Shown one piece after another: positions 9,790-19,782 of a DNA stretch of 64,000 nucleotides (position 1 is the stretch's first letter; the number at the start of each line of letters is the position of its first letter). The notes beneath the pieces were generated by a model. It had not been told where the DNA came from. It did no database searches and saw only the letters and a program-made list of their open reading frames with translations. Source of the stretch: Catenuloplanes niger (GTDB lineage: Bacteria; Actinomycetota; Actinomycetes; Mycobacteriales; Micromonosporaceae); assembly GCF_031458255.1 (NCBI RefSeq), contig NZ_JAVDYC010000001.1:6271001-6335000 (forward strand). Direction: 5' to 3'. The position numbers and the translations under genes are program-made.

Positions 9790-11139
9790 TCACGGCGTGG
9801 GTGGGTAGTGGCGGTCGGCGAGGCGACGGCGGCGCTCGTCGCGCAGGCCGGTGAGGTAGGCGCGCGGGCCGGCCAGCAGCCCGGCCCGGTGTGCGCCGCG
9901 CAGCGCGGCCGGTGCGTCCGGCGGCAGCGCCGGTGCGCCCAGGCTCCGTCGCGCCTGGCCGAGCAGCGGCAGTGCCAGCAGCGGGTCGGCCAGCACGATC
10001 GCGGTGTAGACCGCGGCCAGCCCGGTGCCGTGCCCGGCCAGCTGCGCGCGCAGGCCGTCCAGGCCGCGGTGGTGGCGGCGGCGGACCAGCACGGACGGCT
10101 CGTACGCGATCGTGCCGCCGTGCAGTCGCACCTGGGCGAACGCGAGCGTCTCCGCCGCGCTCCGGGCCGGCGTGCCGGCGCCGAGCGCCACGTCCCAGCC
10201 ACCGATCCGCTCGATCACGTGCGGCCGGAACACCATGTTCGTGCCGGACCCGGCCGGTGGGACCGCGGCCAGCGGGTGCCGCCGGTGCTCGGTCGCGGGC
10301 CCGAACCGCTCCGGGACGAACGACGGCTCGGCCAGCCGTTGCGCCCACAGCTGCGCGTCCGTCTCCAGCTCCGCGGGCACGACCGAGCCGGTGATCACGT
10401 CCGCGTCCGGGTGCCGGGCGAGCGCGCGGGCGATCTCGGCCAGCCAGTGCACGTCCGGCACCGCGTCGTCGTCGATGAACGCGAGCGTCTCGCCCGGCGC
10501 CGCGGCCACCGCCCGGTTCCGCGCGTGCGACAGGCCCGGCGTCTCCTCGCGCAGGTAGTCCACGGTGATCCGGCCCGGTGACTCGGCCGCGCGGGCGGCG
10601 TCCAGCACCACCTCCGCGGTCTCCCGGGTCTGCGGCGCGTTGTCCACGACCAGGATCCGGAAGCGCGGGTACTCCTGCGCGAGCAGCCCGTCCAGGCAGC
10701 GGGACAGCGCGTCCGGGCGGTCCCGGGTGCAGATCACGACGGTCAGCGCGGGCGCGTCCGCCAGCAGGGCGACCCGGTCGGACAGATACGCCGGTACGGC
10801 CGTGGGCACCGCGCCACCGAGCGGGAGCGGCCCGGCGGCGTCGATCCCGGCCGCGGTCAACCGTGACCGGACCGCGTCGCCGAGCCGGGCGTCGATCGCG
10901 TCCGCGACCGCCTCCGGCGTCAGCCCGCCGTCCGGCACGTCCAGCAGCAGCGCGCCGACCGGCTCGGTGAACGCGCGGACCAGCAGCCAGGCGTGCGCGA
11001 CCCGGCGGCCGTCCGGGTCGATCGCCGGGACGGCCGGGAGCGGCTCGTAGAGCTCGACGTCGTGGACCGACGCGGCGCGGGTGAGCCGGACCGGGCGGAG
11101 GATCCGGCGGATCGCGTGTTCCATGCCGGGCAGGCTCAT
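9790..11139 (-). CDS. Family 2 glycosyltransferase with N-terminal extension
   Basis: A 449-aa protein. Residues about 1-130 form an extension unlike a glycosyltransferase core (RRILRPVRLTRAASVHDVEL start, Asp/Glu-rich). The GT-A domain follows: LTVVICTRDRPDALSRCLDG, ILVVDNAP, and AFIDDDAVPD carrying the metal/nucleotide-sugar DxD. ATG 11139 overlaps the preceding gene's stop as ATGA, so the frame's further upstream opening is not used. With its partner it probably adds sugars to a cell-surface polysaccharide or natural product; donor and acceptor are unknown. Confidence 0.85.
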   Translation of the reverse strand: MSLPGMEHAIRRILRPVRLTRAASVHDVELYEPLPAVPAIDPDGRRVAHAWLLVRAFTEPVGALLLDVPDGGLTPEAVADAIDARLGDAVRSRLTAAGIDAAGPLPLGGAVPTAVPAYLSDRVALLADAPALTVVICTRDRPDALSRCLDGLLAQEYPRFRILVVDNAPQTRETAEVVLDAARAAESPGRITVDYLREETPGLSHARNRAVAAAPGETLAFIDDDAVPDVHWLAEIARALARHPDADVITGSVVPAELETDAQLWAQRLAEPSFVPERFGPATEHRRHPLAAVPPAGSGTNMVFRPHVIERIGGWDVALGAGTPARSAAETLAFAQVRLHGGTIAYEPSVLVRRRHHRGLDGLRAQLAGHGTGLAAVYTAIVLADPLLALPLLGQARRSLGAPALPPDAPAALRGAHRAGLLAGPRAYLTGLRDERRRRLADRHYPPTP

Positions 11140-12074
11140 CGCCGTACCCCCGCGGTGATCTTCTGGGCCGGGACCGGCGCCGGCCGGGGCGCGGGCGGCC
11201 GCGTGGTCAGCTCCAGCACGCCACCGGCCGCGGCCGCGGCCGCGCCCGCGGCGACCGCACCGGCCCGGCGCAGCGCACCGGGGACGCCACCGCGCAGCAG
11301 CGCCCGCAGGTGCCGGAGCGGCGCGCCGGGCAGCACGGCCCGCAGCGGGCCGCGGCCGGACGTGGCGGCGATCCGGCCCTCGTGGAAGCACCGGCGCAGC
11401 ACGTGGCGCAACGTCATCCGCTCCGGCCCGACCGGGTGGTGGACACGCGCGTCCGGCACGAAGATCCACAGGCCGCCGGCCTCGGCCGCGCGCCGGTACA
11501 GCTCGGCCTCGTCACCGCAGCCGTCGAAGCCACCGACCGCGACGAACGTCTCGCGGCGCACGGCCATGGCGGCGGACCGGACCCGCGCGGTGGGCGCGGC
11601 GGGCCGGCCCGGGTCGGTGGCGCCGACGGTCCAGAGGAACTCGTCCGGGAACCAGGCGGGGCGGCGGCCGCTCCACGCCGGCAGGATCGCGCCGCCGGTG
11701 CCGGTCACGGCCCGGTCCGCGAACGGTGCCAGCAGACCGGCCAGCCAGCCGTGGTGGGCGCGCACGTCGTCGTCGAGGAACGCGACCAGCGGCGTGATCG
11801 CGTGGAACGCGCCGGTGTCCCGGGCGCCGGCCGCGCCGCGCCGGAAGCGGTTCGCCAGCACGGTCACGCCGTCCAGCTCGTGCCGCGCCTTGTCGTACAG
11901 CGCGGCGTTGTGGTCGACCACCACCACGATCTCGGCCGGCGCCGGGCTCTGCGCCCTCGCGGACTCGACCGCGTGCCGCAGCGAGATCCAGCGGTGCTCG
12001 GTGTGGCAGGGGATGACCACGGTCACCGGGGAGATGGCGTTCACGTTCACGTCGGAGTTCACCGAGGGTGACAT
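11136..12074 (-). CDS. Family 2 glycosyltransferase
   Basis: A 312-aa GT-A glycosyltransferase: PVTVVIPCHTEHRWISLRHA (nucleotide-binding start), EIVVVVDHN, and AFLDDDVRAHHGWL with the DDD metal site. The C-terminus (about 270-312) has an Ala-rich hydrophobic run (AGAVAAGAAAAAAGGVLEL) that may be a membrane-associated helix. ATG 12074 has AGAGGA upstream. It is the first gene of a two-gene operon with the downstream glycosyltransferase (ATGA overlap), implying sequential sugar additions in one pathway. Confidence 0.85.
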   Translation of the reverse strand: MSPSVNSDVNVNAISPVTVVIPCHTEHRWISLRHAVESARAQSPAPAEIVVVVDHNAALYDKARHELDGVTVLANRFRRGAAGARDTGAFHAITPLVAFLDDDVRAHHGWLAGLLAPFADRAVTGTGGAILPAWSGRRPAWFPDEFLWTVGATDPGRPAAPTARVRSAAMAVRRETFVAVGGFDGCGDEAELYRRAAEAGGLWIFVPDARVHHPVGPERMTLRHVLRRCFHEGRIAATSGRGPLRAVLPGAPLRHLRALLRGGVPGALRRAGAVAAGAAAAAAGGVLELTTRPPAPRPAPVPAQKITAGVRR

Positions 12075-12456
12075 GCGGGTCCTCTCAACGACAGCGGCGC
12101 CGGTGGGGAGGGCGGCGCGCGTCTCGAAACTAGCCGCCGGTCACGAAGAGTCAACCGGTCGCCGGGGCGGCGGCCGGGACGGTGCGTGACCGGGGCCGGT
12201 GCGACGACTCTCAGCTGCGGTTATTGGCTGTCGGGGCCGTCACCGGCGTCACGGTTTACGGGTCTAAGGAATGCGCGCGGCCCGGCCGGAACGGCGTGTC
12301 CGCGGGTATTTCGGAGGGGCGTTCCGGCGCCGGACAAACCGGACGCGACGCGGTCACTCAGCGCGATGTTGTGTTCCGCGTCACAACTTCTCAGAACTAC
12401 GGAGTGTGATCGGCGGGTTGCGATTAGGCGGCGAGCGCGCTGGATACAGTGCTCAT
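12075..12456. other. Non-coding region between the glycosyltransferase operon and the small Cys protein
   Basis: About 380 bp with no gene I can support. It holds the divergent promoters. A 6-bp inverted repeat GTTGTG (12368-12373) / CACAAC (12382-12387) with an 8-nt spacer looks operator-like. Open frames here have poor codon usage for this genome. Confidence 0.5.
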
Positions 12457-12457
12457 G
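12445..12457 (+). promoter_or_regulatory. Putative leaderless promoter of the 44-aa Cys protein
   Basis: TACAGT (12445-12450) is followed by 6 nt and GTG 12457, with no Shine-Dalgarno. A TTGCGA at 12418 is too far upstream (21-nt spacer) to be a convincing -35. Confidence 0.45.
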
Positions 12458-12591
12458 TGCTGGTCAAGCCGTGCGTCTGCGGGCACCCGGGAAGCGCCCA
12501 CGAACACTTCCGCCGGGGATCGGACTGTGCCGTCTGCGGCCCGGAGAAGTGCCCGAAATTCCGGAGGCGCCGATGGTGGCGGCGGACGTAG
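12457..12591 (+). CDS. Small cysteine-rich protein, possible zinc-binding
   Basis: A 44-aa protein beginning MLVKPCVCGHPGSAHEHF. It has five cysteines and three histidines arranged as CxCGHxxxxHEH...DCAxCGxxxC, followed by a basic tail (KFRRRRWWRR). The Cys/His spacing suggests a small zinc ribbon or knuckle. GTG 12457 is picked because the conserved-looking Cys block starts there and a -10-like box sits exactly 6 nt before it; upstream in-frame sequence (to 12271) is compositionally random. It lies 43 nt before the LLM oxidoreductase gene and may be co-transcribed. No function assigned. Confidence 0.55.
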   Translation: MLVKPCVCGHPGSAHEHFRRGSDCAVCGPEKCPKFRRRRWWRRT

Positions 12592-12633
12592 TGTCGGAGC
12601 AACCGATTATCTGCTCGACCGATGGGATGCCGT

Positions 12634-13503
12634 GTGAAACTCGGCCTGCACATCTCCGACTTCACCTGGGGCGTCGGCGCCGACCAGCTCGCGCCGACGG
12701 TCGCCCGGATCGCCCGGGACGCCGACGAGGCCGGCTTCGACCGGATCAGCGTCATGGACCACGTCTGGCAGATCGCGGTCCACGGGCCGCCGGAGCACGA
12801 GATGCTGGAGGCCTACACCACGCTCGGCTTCCTGGCCGCGCACACCAGCCGGGTCAAGCTGCTCACGCTGGTCACCGGCGTGGTCTACCGCGAGCCCGGG
12901 CTGCTCGCCAAGATCGTCACCACGCTGGACGTGCTCTCCCAGGGGCGCGCCATGCTCGGCATCGGCGCGGCCTGGAACGAGGACGAGTCGCGCGGCCTCG
13001 GGCTGTTCTTCCCGCCGACCAAGGAACGGTTCGAGCGACTCGAGGAGGCGCTGCGGATCTGCCGGCAGATGTTCGACGGGCCGGAGGGCGAGTTCCGGGG
13101 CCGGCACTACACGCTCGGGCGGACGCTCAACAACCCGCGCCCGGTCAGCCGCCGCGTGCCGATCCTGATCGGCGGCAGCGGCGAGAAGAAGACGCTGCGG
13201 TTCGTCGCGCGGTACGCGGACTCGTGCAACCTGTTCGCCGGGCCGGACGTCGCGCACAAACTCGAGGTGCTCAAGCAGCACTGCGCGGACGTGGGCCGCG
13301 ACTACGACGAGATCGAGAAGACCGTGATCTACCGGTACGACCTGGGCACCGACGGCTCCCGGGTCGAGCGGACGCTGGAGGACCTGGCCGGCCTCGCCGC
13401 GCTCGGCTTCGCGGTCGCGCACGGCGGCGTGCGGAACGTGGCCGACCCGGCGACGCTCGCGCTGTTCCGGGAGCGGGTGGTGCCGGAGGCCGCCCGGCTC
13501 TGA
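12634..13503 (+). CDS. LLM-class F420-dependent oxidoreductase
   Basis: A 289-aa luciferase-like monooxygenase-fold protein. KLGLHISDFTWGVGADQL, RISVMDHVWQI, GVVYREPGLLAKIVTTLDVL and GIGAAWNEDES are signatures of the actinobacterial F420-dependent LLM subfamily. GTG 12634 places the conserved KLGLHISDF at the N-terminus with GGGA 6 nt upstream; ATG 12622 in the same frame would add four residues. It probably transfers hydride from reduced F420 to an unknown substrate in the cytoplasm. Confidence 0.85.
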   Translation: MKLGLHISDFTWGVGADQLAPTVARIARDADEAGFDRISVMDHVWQIAVHGPPEHEMLEAYTTLGFLAAHTSRVKLLTLVTGVVYREPGLLAKIVTTLDVLSQGRAMLGIGAAWNEDESRGLGLFFPPTKERFERLEEALRICRQMFDGPEGEFRGRHYTLGRTLNNPRPVSRRVPILIGGSGEKKTLRFVARYADSCNLFAGPDVAHKLEVLKQHCADVGRDYDEIEKTVIYRYDLGTDGSRVERTLEDLAGLAALGFAVAHGGVRNVADPATLALFRERVVPEAARL

Positions 13504-13560
13504 CCGACATTCACCGCGAGCTATGGACTTGGCCGGCGGGAGCGGCCACAGTGGTGTTCC

Positions 13561-14952
13561 ATGGGCATCGAATCCGGCGGTGTCGGCCGCCGCGCCGTAC
13601 TGACCGCCGCGGCCGCCGCGCCGCTCGCCGCCGCCTCCGCTCCCGCTCCCGCCTCGGCCGCCGTGGTCACCGGCCCCGGCCGGCCGGTCACCCCGCAACC
13701 GCCGGAGCCGGAGCTGCGCCGGGCGCTGCGGGAGATCTCCCCGGCCCGGATCGAGGCGATCGTGCGCAAGCTCGCCTCGTTCGGCACCCGGCACACGCTC
13801 TCCGTCCAGGACGACCCGGTCCGCGGCATCGGCGCGGCCCGCGACTGGATCTTCGAGGAGCTGAGCCGGTACGCGGCGGCGTCCGGCGGGCGGATGACCG
13901 TCCGGAAACAGTCCTACGTCCAGGAACCCGCGAACCGGATCCCGGAGCCGACGGTCATCACGAACGTGCTGGCCACGCTGCGCGGCGACGAGGAGCCGAA
14001 CCGCACCTACGTCGTCTCCGGCCACTACGACTCGCGGGTCAGCGACGTCATGAACGCCACCGCGGACGCGCCCGGCGCCGACGACGACGCGTCCGGCGTC
14101 GCGGTCGCGATGGAACTGGCCCGGGTGTTCGCCACCCGCCACCTCAAAGCCACGATCATCTTCGCGGCGGTGGCCGGCGAGGAACAGGGACTCTACGGCG
14201 CCGCGCACCTGGCCGCCCAGCTCAAGGCGGCGGCCGTGGACGTCCAGGGCATGTTCACCGATGACATCGTCGGCGCGCCCAACGAGGCCGGGAGCGCGCG
14301 CGTCGTGCGGCTCTTCGCCGAGGGGGTGCCCAGCTCCGAGACGCCGGCGCAGGCCGCCACCCGGCAGTCCGTGGGCGGCGAGAACGACTCGCCGGCCCGG
14401 CAGCTGGCCCGGTTCGCGGCCGGCACCGGGGCGAACGCGGCCACCGGCATGGACCTCCGGGTGATCTACCGCCGGGACCGGTACCTGCGGGGCGGGGACC
14501 AGATCCCGTTCCTGCAGCAGGGCTATCCGGCGGCCCGGTTCACCGAACCGCGCGAGGACTTCGCGCACCAGCACCAGGACGTCCGGGTCGAGGACGGGGT
14601 GCGGTACGGCGACCTGCCGGAGTTCTGCGACTTCCCGTACATCGCGCGGGTGGCGCGGGTCAACGGCGCGGTGCTGTGGTCGCTCGCCCAGGGGCCGGGC
14701 ACGCCGAAGGGCGCCACCATCGTCACGTCCGACCTGACGAACGACACCACGCTGCGCTGGCAGGGCGGTGCCCCCGCCTACGAGGTCGTGTGGCGGGAGA
14801 CGACCGCGCCGGACTGGACGCACGCCGTCGCGGTGGGCGCGGCCACGACCGCGACCGTGCGGCTGTCCAAGGACAACGTGTTCTTCGGGGTCCGCGCCGC
14901 CGACCCGGCGGGTCGGCGCAGCCCGGTGGCGTTCCCGGTGCCGGGCGCCTGA
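13561..14952 (+). CDS. Tat-exported M28-family zinc aminopeptidase
   Basis: A 463-aa secreted metallopeptidase. A twin-arginine signal (GRRAVLTAAAAAP, residues 9-21) is followed by the catalytic domain with SGHYDS (His155, Asp157), the bridging Asp in GADDDASG (173-179) and AGEEQGLYGA (Glu207-208), all canonical M28 zinc-ligand and catalytic positions. The last about 80 residues (from TNDTTLRWQGGAPAYEVVWR) resemble a fibronectin-III-like domain. It likely trims N-terminal residues from extracellular peptides. Monocistronic, ending at a GC-rich hairpin. Confidence 0.88.
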   Translation: MGIESGGVGRRAVLTAAAAAPLAAASAPAPASAAVVTGPGRPVTPQPPEPELRRALREISPARIEAIVRKLASFGTRHTLSVQDDPVRGIGAARDWIFEELSRYAAASGGRMTVRKQSYVQEPANRIPEPTVITNVLATLRGDEEPNRTYVVSGHYDSRVSDVMNATADAPGADDDASGVAVAMELARVFATRHLKATIIFAAVAGEEQGLYGAAHLAAQLKAAAVDVQGMFTDDIVGAPNEAGSARVVRLFAEGVPSSETPAQAATRQSVGGENDSPARQLARFAAGTGANAATGMDLRVIYRRDRYLRGGDQIPFLQQGYPAARFTEPREDFAHQHQDVRVEDGVRYGDLPEFCDFPYIARVARVNGAVLWSLAQGPGTPKGATIVTSDLTNDTTLRWQGGAPAYEVVWRETTAPDWTHAVAVGAATTATVRLSKDNVFFGVRAADPAGRRSPVAFPVPGA

Positions 14953-14960
14953 AGCCGGCC

Positions 14961-14978
14961 GGCCGGCGCGTGCCGGCC
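14961..14978. terminator. Short GC-rich hairpin between convergent genes
   Basis: GGCCGGC / GCCGGCC with a GCGT loop directly follows the M28 peptidase stop and precedes the stop of the convergent lipoprotein gene. Confidence 0.45.
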
Positions 14979-14992
14979 GCCGGGATCGTGAC

Positions 14993-15586
14993 TCAGTCGG
15001 TGGGGCAGTGGTCCCAGGCGTCGGGGTAGGCGGCGGGATCGTCGCGGGCGTCCTGGTCGGCGCAGCTGAGGAAGCCGGAGTCCATGCTGTTCCAGGTGGT
15101 GAGCGTGCCGGTGATCGGGGTGGGGGCGGCGGTGCCGCAGGTGACGCGGAAGCCGGCCTCGACCAGGGTGGTGCCGGAGTAGGCGAGGAGCCAGCCGTGC
15201 TGGGTGGAGTTCTCCAGCATGGTGTGCAACCGGGTCAGTTCGTCGCCGGGGGACGAGTCCGGGCCGAGGCTCAGGTTGTGGCGTTCGCCGAGGGAGCGGG
15301 CGAGCGTCGGGATCCAGGAGCGGTCGGTGCCGTCGCCGGTGACCTCGGGGGTGAACGGCCGGTCGAGCAGATCGCGCCAGGTGGTGCGGGTGTCGTCGCG
15401 GTAGCGGGCGACCACGTGCAGCAGGGACGGGGTGGAGGTGGGCTCGTCCCAGTCGACGGTGCCGGTGTCGGGGGTGCACGGGGGCGGGGCCGGTGGGTCG
15501 GTCGGGGCGGGGGCGGGTGAGCCGCCGCAGGCCGTCAGGGCGAGCAGGGCTGCGATCGGTGCGGCGCGCCGGATCGGGACCCTCAT
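14993..15586 (-). CDS. Hypothetical lipoprotein
   Basis: A 197-aa exported protein with an N-terminal arginine-rich signal and lipobox LTAC (Cys about 20), then a Pro-rich linker (PAPAPTDPPAPPPCTPDT) and a globular domain with four further cysteines. WIPTLARSLGERHNLSLGPD and the aromatic C-terminus do not match a family I know. AATTCT lies 6 nt before the ATG, resembling the leaderless arrangement seen elsewhere in the window but without the consensus first T. Probably anchored on the outer face of the membrane. Confidence 0.65.
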   Translation of the reverse strand: MRVPIRRAAPIAALLALTACGGSPAPAPTDPPAPPPCTPDTGTVDWDEPTSTPSLLHVVARYRDDTRTTWRDLLDRPFTPEVTGDGTDRSWIPTLARSLGERHNLSLGPDSSPGDELTRLHTMLENSTQHGWLLAYSGTTLVEAGFRVTCGTAAPTPITGTLTTWNSMDSGFLSCADQDARDDPAAYPDAWDHCPTD

Positions 15587-15738
15587 CGACCCAGAATTTC
15601 AGGCTCGGCGGGTACGGATGGTGAGCATCGACGAAGGTGCATGAGATCCGCTACGCTGCCGGGGTCGGGCCGGGCGACAGGGCATCCCCAGCGCGGCGGC
15701 AAACCGTGCCGCGGCGCGCAGTCAGACGGAGGATACTC

Positions 15739-16230
15739 ATGCGCTGGACCAGCGCCCTGCTGGTGGCGGCGGCCACGATCACGCTGGCGGGCTGCGGCAC
15801 GGCTCCCGGGTCAGGCGGTGGCACGCCCGTGATGCCGCAGACGGCGGCCGCGGTGCCGAAGAGTGCGAACGTGGCGGACGCGCTCAAGGTGGTCACCGAC
15901 CAGTTCGCGGCGGTCAACGCGGGTGACTGGGCGAAAGCCTGGGACGCGTGGACGGAAGCGGCCAAGGACGAGATCGCCAAGGACGTCTACGTGAAGACCA
16001 ACGAGGCCTGCCCGGCGCTGGCGAAGGCCGTGTTCGAGCTGGAGCGGGTCACGCCGGTCGACGACACGACCGTGGACGTCGGCTGGCGGCGCGACGGGAT
16101 CAGTGAGCACGGCACGTCGCGCCTGGTCGGGACCGGGTGGCAGTTCGACCCGGGCACCACGCTGGTGGAGTACGCGGGCGGGGCGGACGCCGCGATCGCC
16201 AAACGCAAGCAAGCGGGGGAGTGCGGCTGA
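15739..16230 (+). CDS. Hypothetical lipoprotein
   Basis: A 163-aa lipoprotein: signal sequence ending in lipobox LAGC (about residue 18), a short Gly-rich linker, then a domain starting VADALKVVTDQFAAVNAGDWAKAWDAW, which resembles the nuclear-transport-factor-2-like/DUF4878 fold often found in actinobacterial lipoproteins; two further cysteines flank it. ATG 15739 has GGAGG about 7 nt upstream, which rules out the longer open frame from 15637. Monocistronic between oppositely oriented genes. Function unknown. Confidence 0.75.
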   Translation: MRWTSALLVAAATITLAGCGTAPGSGGGTPVMPQTAAAVPKSANVADALKVVTDQFAAVNAGDWAKAWDAWTEAAKDEIAKDVYVKTNEACPALAKAVFELERVTPVDDTTVDVGWRRDGISEHGTSRLVGTGWQFDPGTTLVEYAGGADAAIAKRKQAGECG

Positions 16231-16246
16231 GCCGGTGCGGCGGGAG

Positions 16247-17539
16247 TCACCTCCCGCCGCGCAGCACCCGCAGGACCGTGCCGGGCCGCATCAGGTCGGC
16301 GGGCGGGCGCAGCAGGTGCTGGACCTCCAGCCAGACGCGGCGCACCTCGGGCACGGTGATCGAGGCCAGGGTGAGCCGTTCGAAGTACGGCCGGGTCAGC
16401 GCCGCGGTCCGCGGCCGGCGCCCCACGGTCTCCGGATAGGCCAGGTCCGCGCCGGTCGCGAACCGCCACGGCGCGGCGGCGATCCGCGCGGTCTCGGCGT
16501 AGAACTCGCGCGCGAACCCGGACGTCGGCTCCGGATGCCCGTCGAGCAGCCGGCCGAGCGCGAGCGCGTGCAGCGCCGCGCACGCCATGCCCTGACCGTA
16601 GACCGGGTTGAAGCTGCAGAACGCGTCGCCCGCGGTCACGTACCCCGACGGCGGGTTTCGCAGTTTGTCGAAACGACGGCGCCGGCTCGCCGGATATTTG
16701 TACGAGGTCGTGCCGGACAGCGGCTCCGACCGGGCGATGAAGTCGGCGAGCAGCGACACCGGCAACTTGCCGATGCTGTCCTCATAGGAACCGAGGGAGT
16801 TGTGCACGCCAGCCACCGAGATGATCCACCGGTCGCCCTCCAGCGGCCAGGCCATGCCGGCCACCTTCTCCTCCGGCGCGACCGGGGAGATCAGCACCGC
16901 CGTGGCGCCGTCGAAGTCACCGGGCGAGCGCGGGTAGACACGCGTGGCGTACTCCGTGTCGATCGAGACCTCCTCGCGGGCCGGCGCCGGGAAGCCCAGC
17001 TCCGCGAGCCAGCGGTCGGAGCGCGTGCTGCGACCGGAACAGTCCACGACCAGCTTCGCCGGCAGCTGCTCGCCGGTGTCGAGCCGGACCCCGCCCACCC
17101 CGCCGGCCGCGGGCAGCAGACCGGAGATCGCGGTCCCGTCCCGGACCGTGACACCCGGGAGCGCCAGCAGGCGACGGCGGAGCGAGAACTCCAGCAACGG
17201 CCGGCTGACCGAGAGGATGTCCAGCCCGACCGGGAACCGCGGCCAGAACCGGCCCTCCCGGTGGATCAGCATGTCGCCGGCGGAGTCGAGCGGGACCGCG
17301 CCGGCCGCGATCAGCTCGTCGCCCAGCCCGGGGAACAGCTCCTCCAGCGCGCGCCGGCCGGAGATGAGCAGGCCGTGCGCGTGCGCGGACTGCGGGGTGC
17401 CGCGCCGGACCGAAGGCTCGTCCGGCAGCCGGTCCCGGTCCACGACCGTCACCGTCGCGAAGCGGCCGGCGAGCGCGCGGGCCGCGCACAGACCGGCGAT
17501 CCCGGCACCGATGACGATCGCCTCAGCCGGCTTCGACAC
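16247..17539 (-). CDS. FAD-dependent oxidoreductase
   Basis: A 430-aa flavoprotein. The dinucleotide-binding motif VIGAGIAGLCAARAL (from residue 9) and the later GDAFCSFNPVYGQGMACAALHA block (FAD ribityl-binding GD motif) are typical of aromatic hydroxylase/geranylgeranyl-reductase/halogenase-like monooxygenases. The tryptophan-halogenase WxWxIP motif is not seen, so a plain monooxygenase or reductase is more likely. AAGGAGG precedes the start. It is divergent from the class A hydrolase gene. Substrate unknown. Confidence 0.82.
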   Translation of the reverse strand: MSKPAEAIVIGAGIAGLCAARALAGRFATVTVVDRDRLPDEPSVRRGTPQSAHAHGLLISGRRALEELFPGLGDELIAAGAVPLDSAGDMLIHREGRFWPRFPVGLDILSVSRPLLEFSLRRRLLALPGVTVRDGTAISGLLPAAGGVGGVRLDTGEQLPAKLVVDCSGRSTRSDRWLAELGFPAPAREEVSIDTEYATRVYPRSPGDFDGATAVLISPVAPEEKVAGMAWPLEGDRWIISVAGVHNSLGSYEDSIGKLPVSLLADFIARSEPLSGTTSYKYPASRRRRFDKLRNPPSGYVTAGDAFCSFNPVYGQGMACAALHALALGRLLDGHPEPTSGFAREFYAETARIAAAPWRFATGADLAYPETVGRRPRTAALTRPYFERLTLASITVPEVRRVWLEVQHLLRPPADLMRPGTVLRVLRGGR

Positions 17540-17593
17540 GTCCCGGTCCTCCTTCGTCGCGCCCGATGACCGTACCCATTATTGAGCGTCTAT

Positions 17594-17606
17594 TAAGATC
17601 ATGAGG
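17594..17606 (+). promoter_or_regulatory. Putative leaderless promoter of the class A hydrolase gene
   Basis: TAAGAT (17594-17599) lies 6 nt before GTG 17606; no correctly spaced Shine-Dalgarno is visible. Confidence 0.45.
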
Positions 17607-18529
17607 TGCCGGCGGTGAGACGGCTTCGAGACCTCGCTGGCAGCGTGCTCGTCATGCCACGGATTCCTCTCCCGTACGCCCTGATCACGGCGGTCGTCGT
17701 GGCCGTCGCCACGGGATCGGTGCTCTCCCTTCCGATACGTCCCGGTGACGGGACCGCGGTGGCCGAGGCCGAACCGCGGGTGGCGGCCGATCCCCGCACC
17801 GAGGCGCGCCGGGCCTGGGACGCGCGGGCGGCGACGCTGACCGTGGCGCTGGCGGCGGAGAGCGCGGGAGTCGCGGTGATCGACAACCGGACCGGTTTCA
17901 CGTACGGCCATCTCGGCGACGTCGCGTTCGAGTCGGCCAGCGTGGCCAAGGTCGGCATCCTGGCCGCGGTGCTGCTGCTCGCCCAGGACCAGGGCCGCGA
18001 ACTGTCCGCGGCGGAGACCCGGCTGGCCACCCGGATGATCGGCGTCAGCGACAACGACGCGGCCACCGCGCTCTACGCCGAGATCGGCACGGCCGCCGGG
18101 CTGGGCGCGGCGGTCGCGCGGCTCGGGCTGACCGGCACCGTGCCGGACGAGAGCTGGGGACTGACCCGGACCACGCCGGCCGACCAGGCCCGGCTGATCA
18201 GTGCTCTGCTGGTGCCGGACAGCGCGGAGGGCGCGTTCAGCGACTACTCCCGGCAGGTCGCGGAGACGCTGATGACCTCGGTCGACGCGGACCAGGACTG
18301 GGGGGTCGGCGCGACGGCGGCACCGGGCGAACGAGTCGCGCTGAAGAACGGCTGGCTGAGCCGGGACACCGAGGACGGCACCTGGATCGTGAACAGTGCC
18401 GGGCGGATCACCGGCGGGTCCGCGGACCTGACGCTGGTGGTGCTGTCCCACGGCAACGCCGGCTACCGGGTGGGCGTCGACCGGGTGGAGAAGCTCGCCA
18501 CGCTCGCCCGTGCCACGCTGGCCGTCTAG
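17606..18529 (+). CDS. Class A beta-lactamase-like serine hydrolase, membrane-anchored
   Basis: A 307-aa protein with an N-terminal membrane/signal segment (about 20-42) and a penicillin-recognising domain: SVAK (112-115, SxxK), SDN (148-150) and KNG near residue 252 in place of KTG. These are the three class A motifs in order, but the Glu166-type loop is not obvious, so it may be an inactive or non-beta-lactamase homologue. GTG 17606 fits a leaderless start; ATG 17654 is an alternative giving 291 residues. Located just upstream of pcaF with about 50 bp between, but functionally unrelated. Confidence 0.78.
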   Translation: MPAVRRLRDLAGSVLVMPRIPLPYALITAVVVAVATGSVLSLPIRPGDGTAVAEAEPRVAADPRTEARRAWDARAATLTVALAAESAGVAVIDNRTGFTYGHLGDVAFESASVAKVGILAAVLLLAQDQGRELSAAETRLATRMIGVSDNDAATALYAEIGTAAGLGAAVARLGLTGTVPDESWGLTRTTPADQARLISALLVPDSAEGAFSDYSRQVAETLMTSVDADQDWGVGATAAPGERVALKNGWLSRDTEDGTWIVNSAGRITGGSADLTLVVLSHGNAGYRVGVDRVEKLATLARATLAV

Positions 18530-18578
18530 TCGGTACGCTGGACGCACTGATGTGCGGAGAGCGAACAGGAGGCGGCTC

Positions 18579-19781
<1,203 letters not shown>

Positions 19782-19782
19782 C

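Noticed and set aside
11139-11469. Upstream extension of the first glycosyltransferase frame
   Set aside because: It overlaps the second glycosyltransferase gene; the ATGA overlap at 11136-11139 gives a natural start.
12182-12409. 75-codon open frame upstream of the Cys protein
   Set aside because: No ribosome binding site, atypical codon use, overlaps another open frame of the same poor quality.
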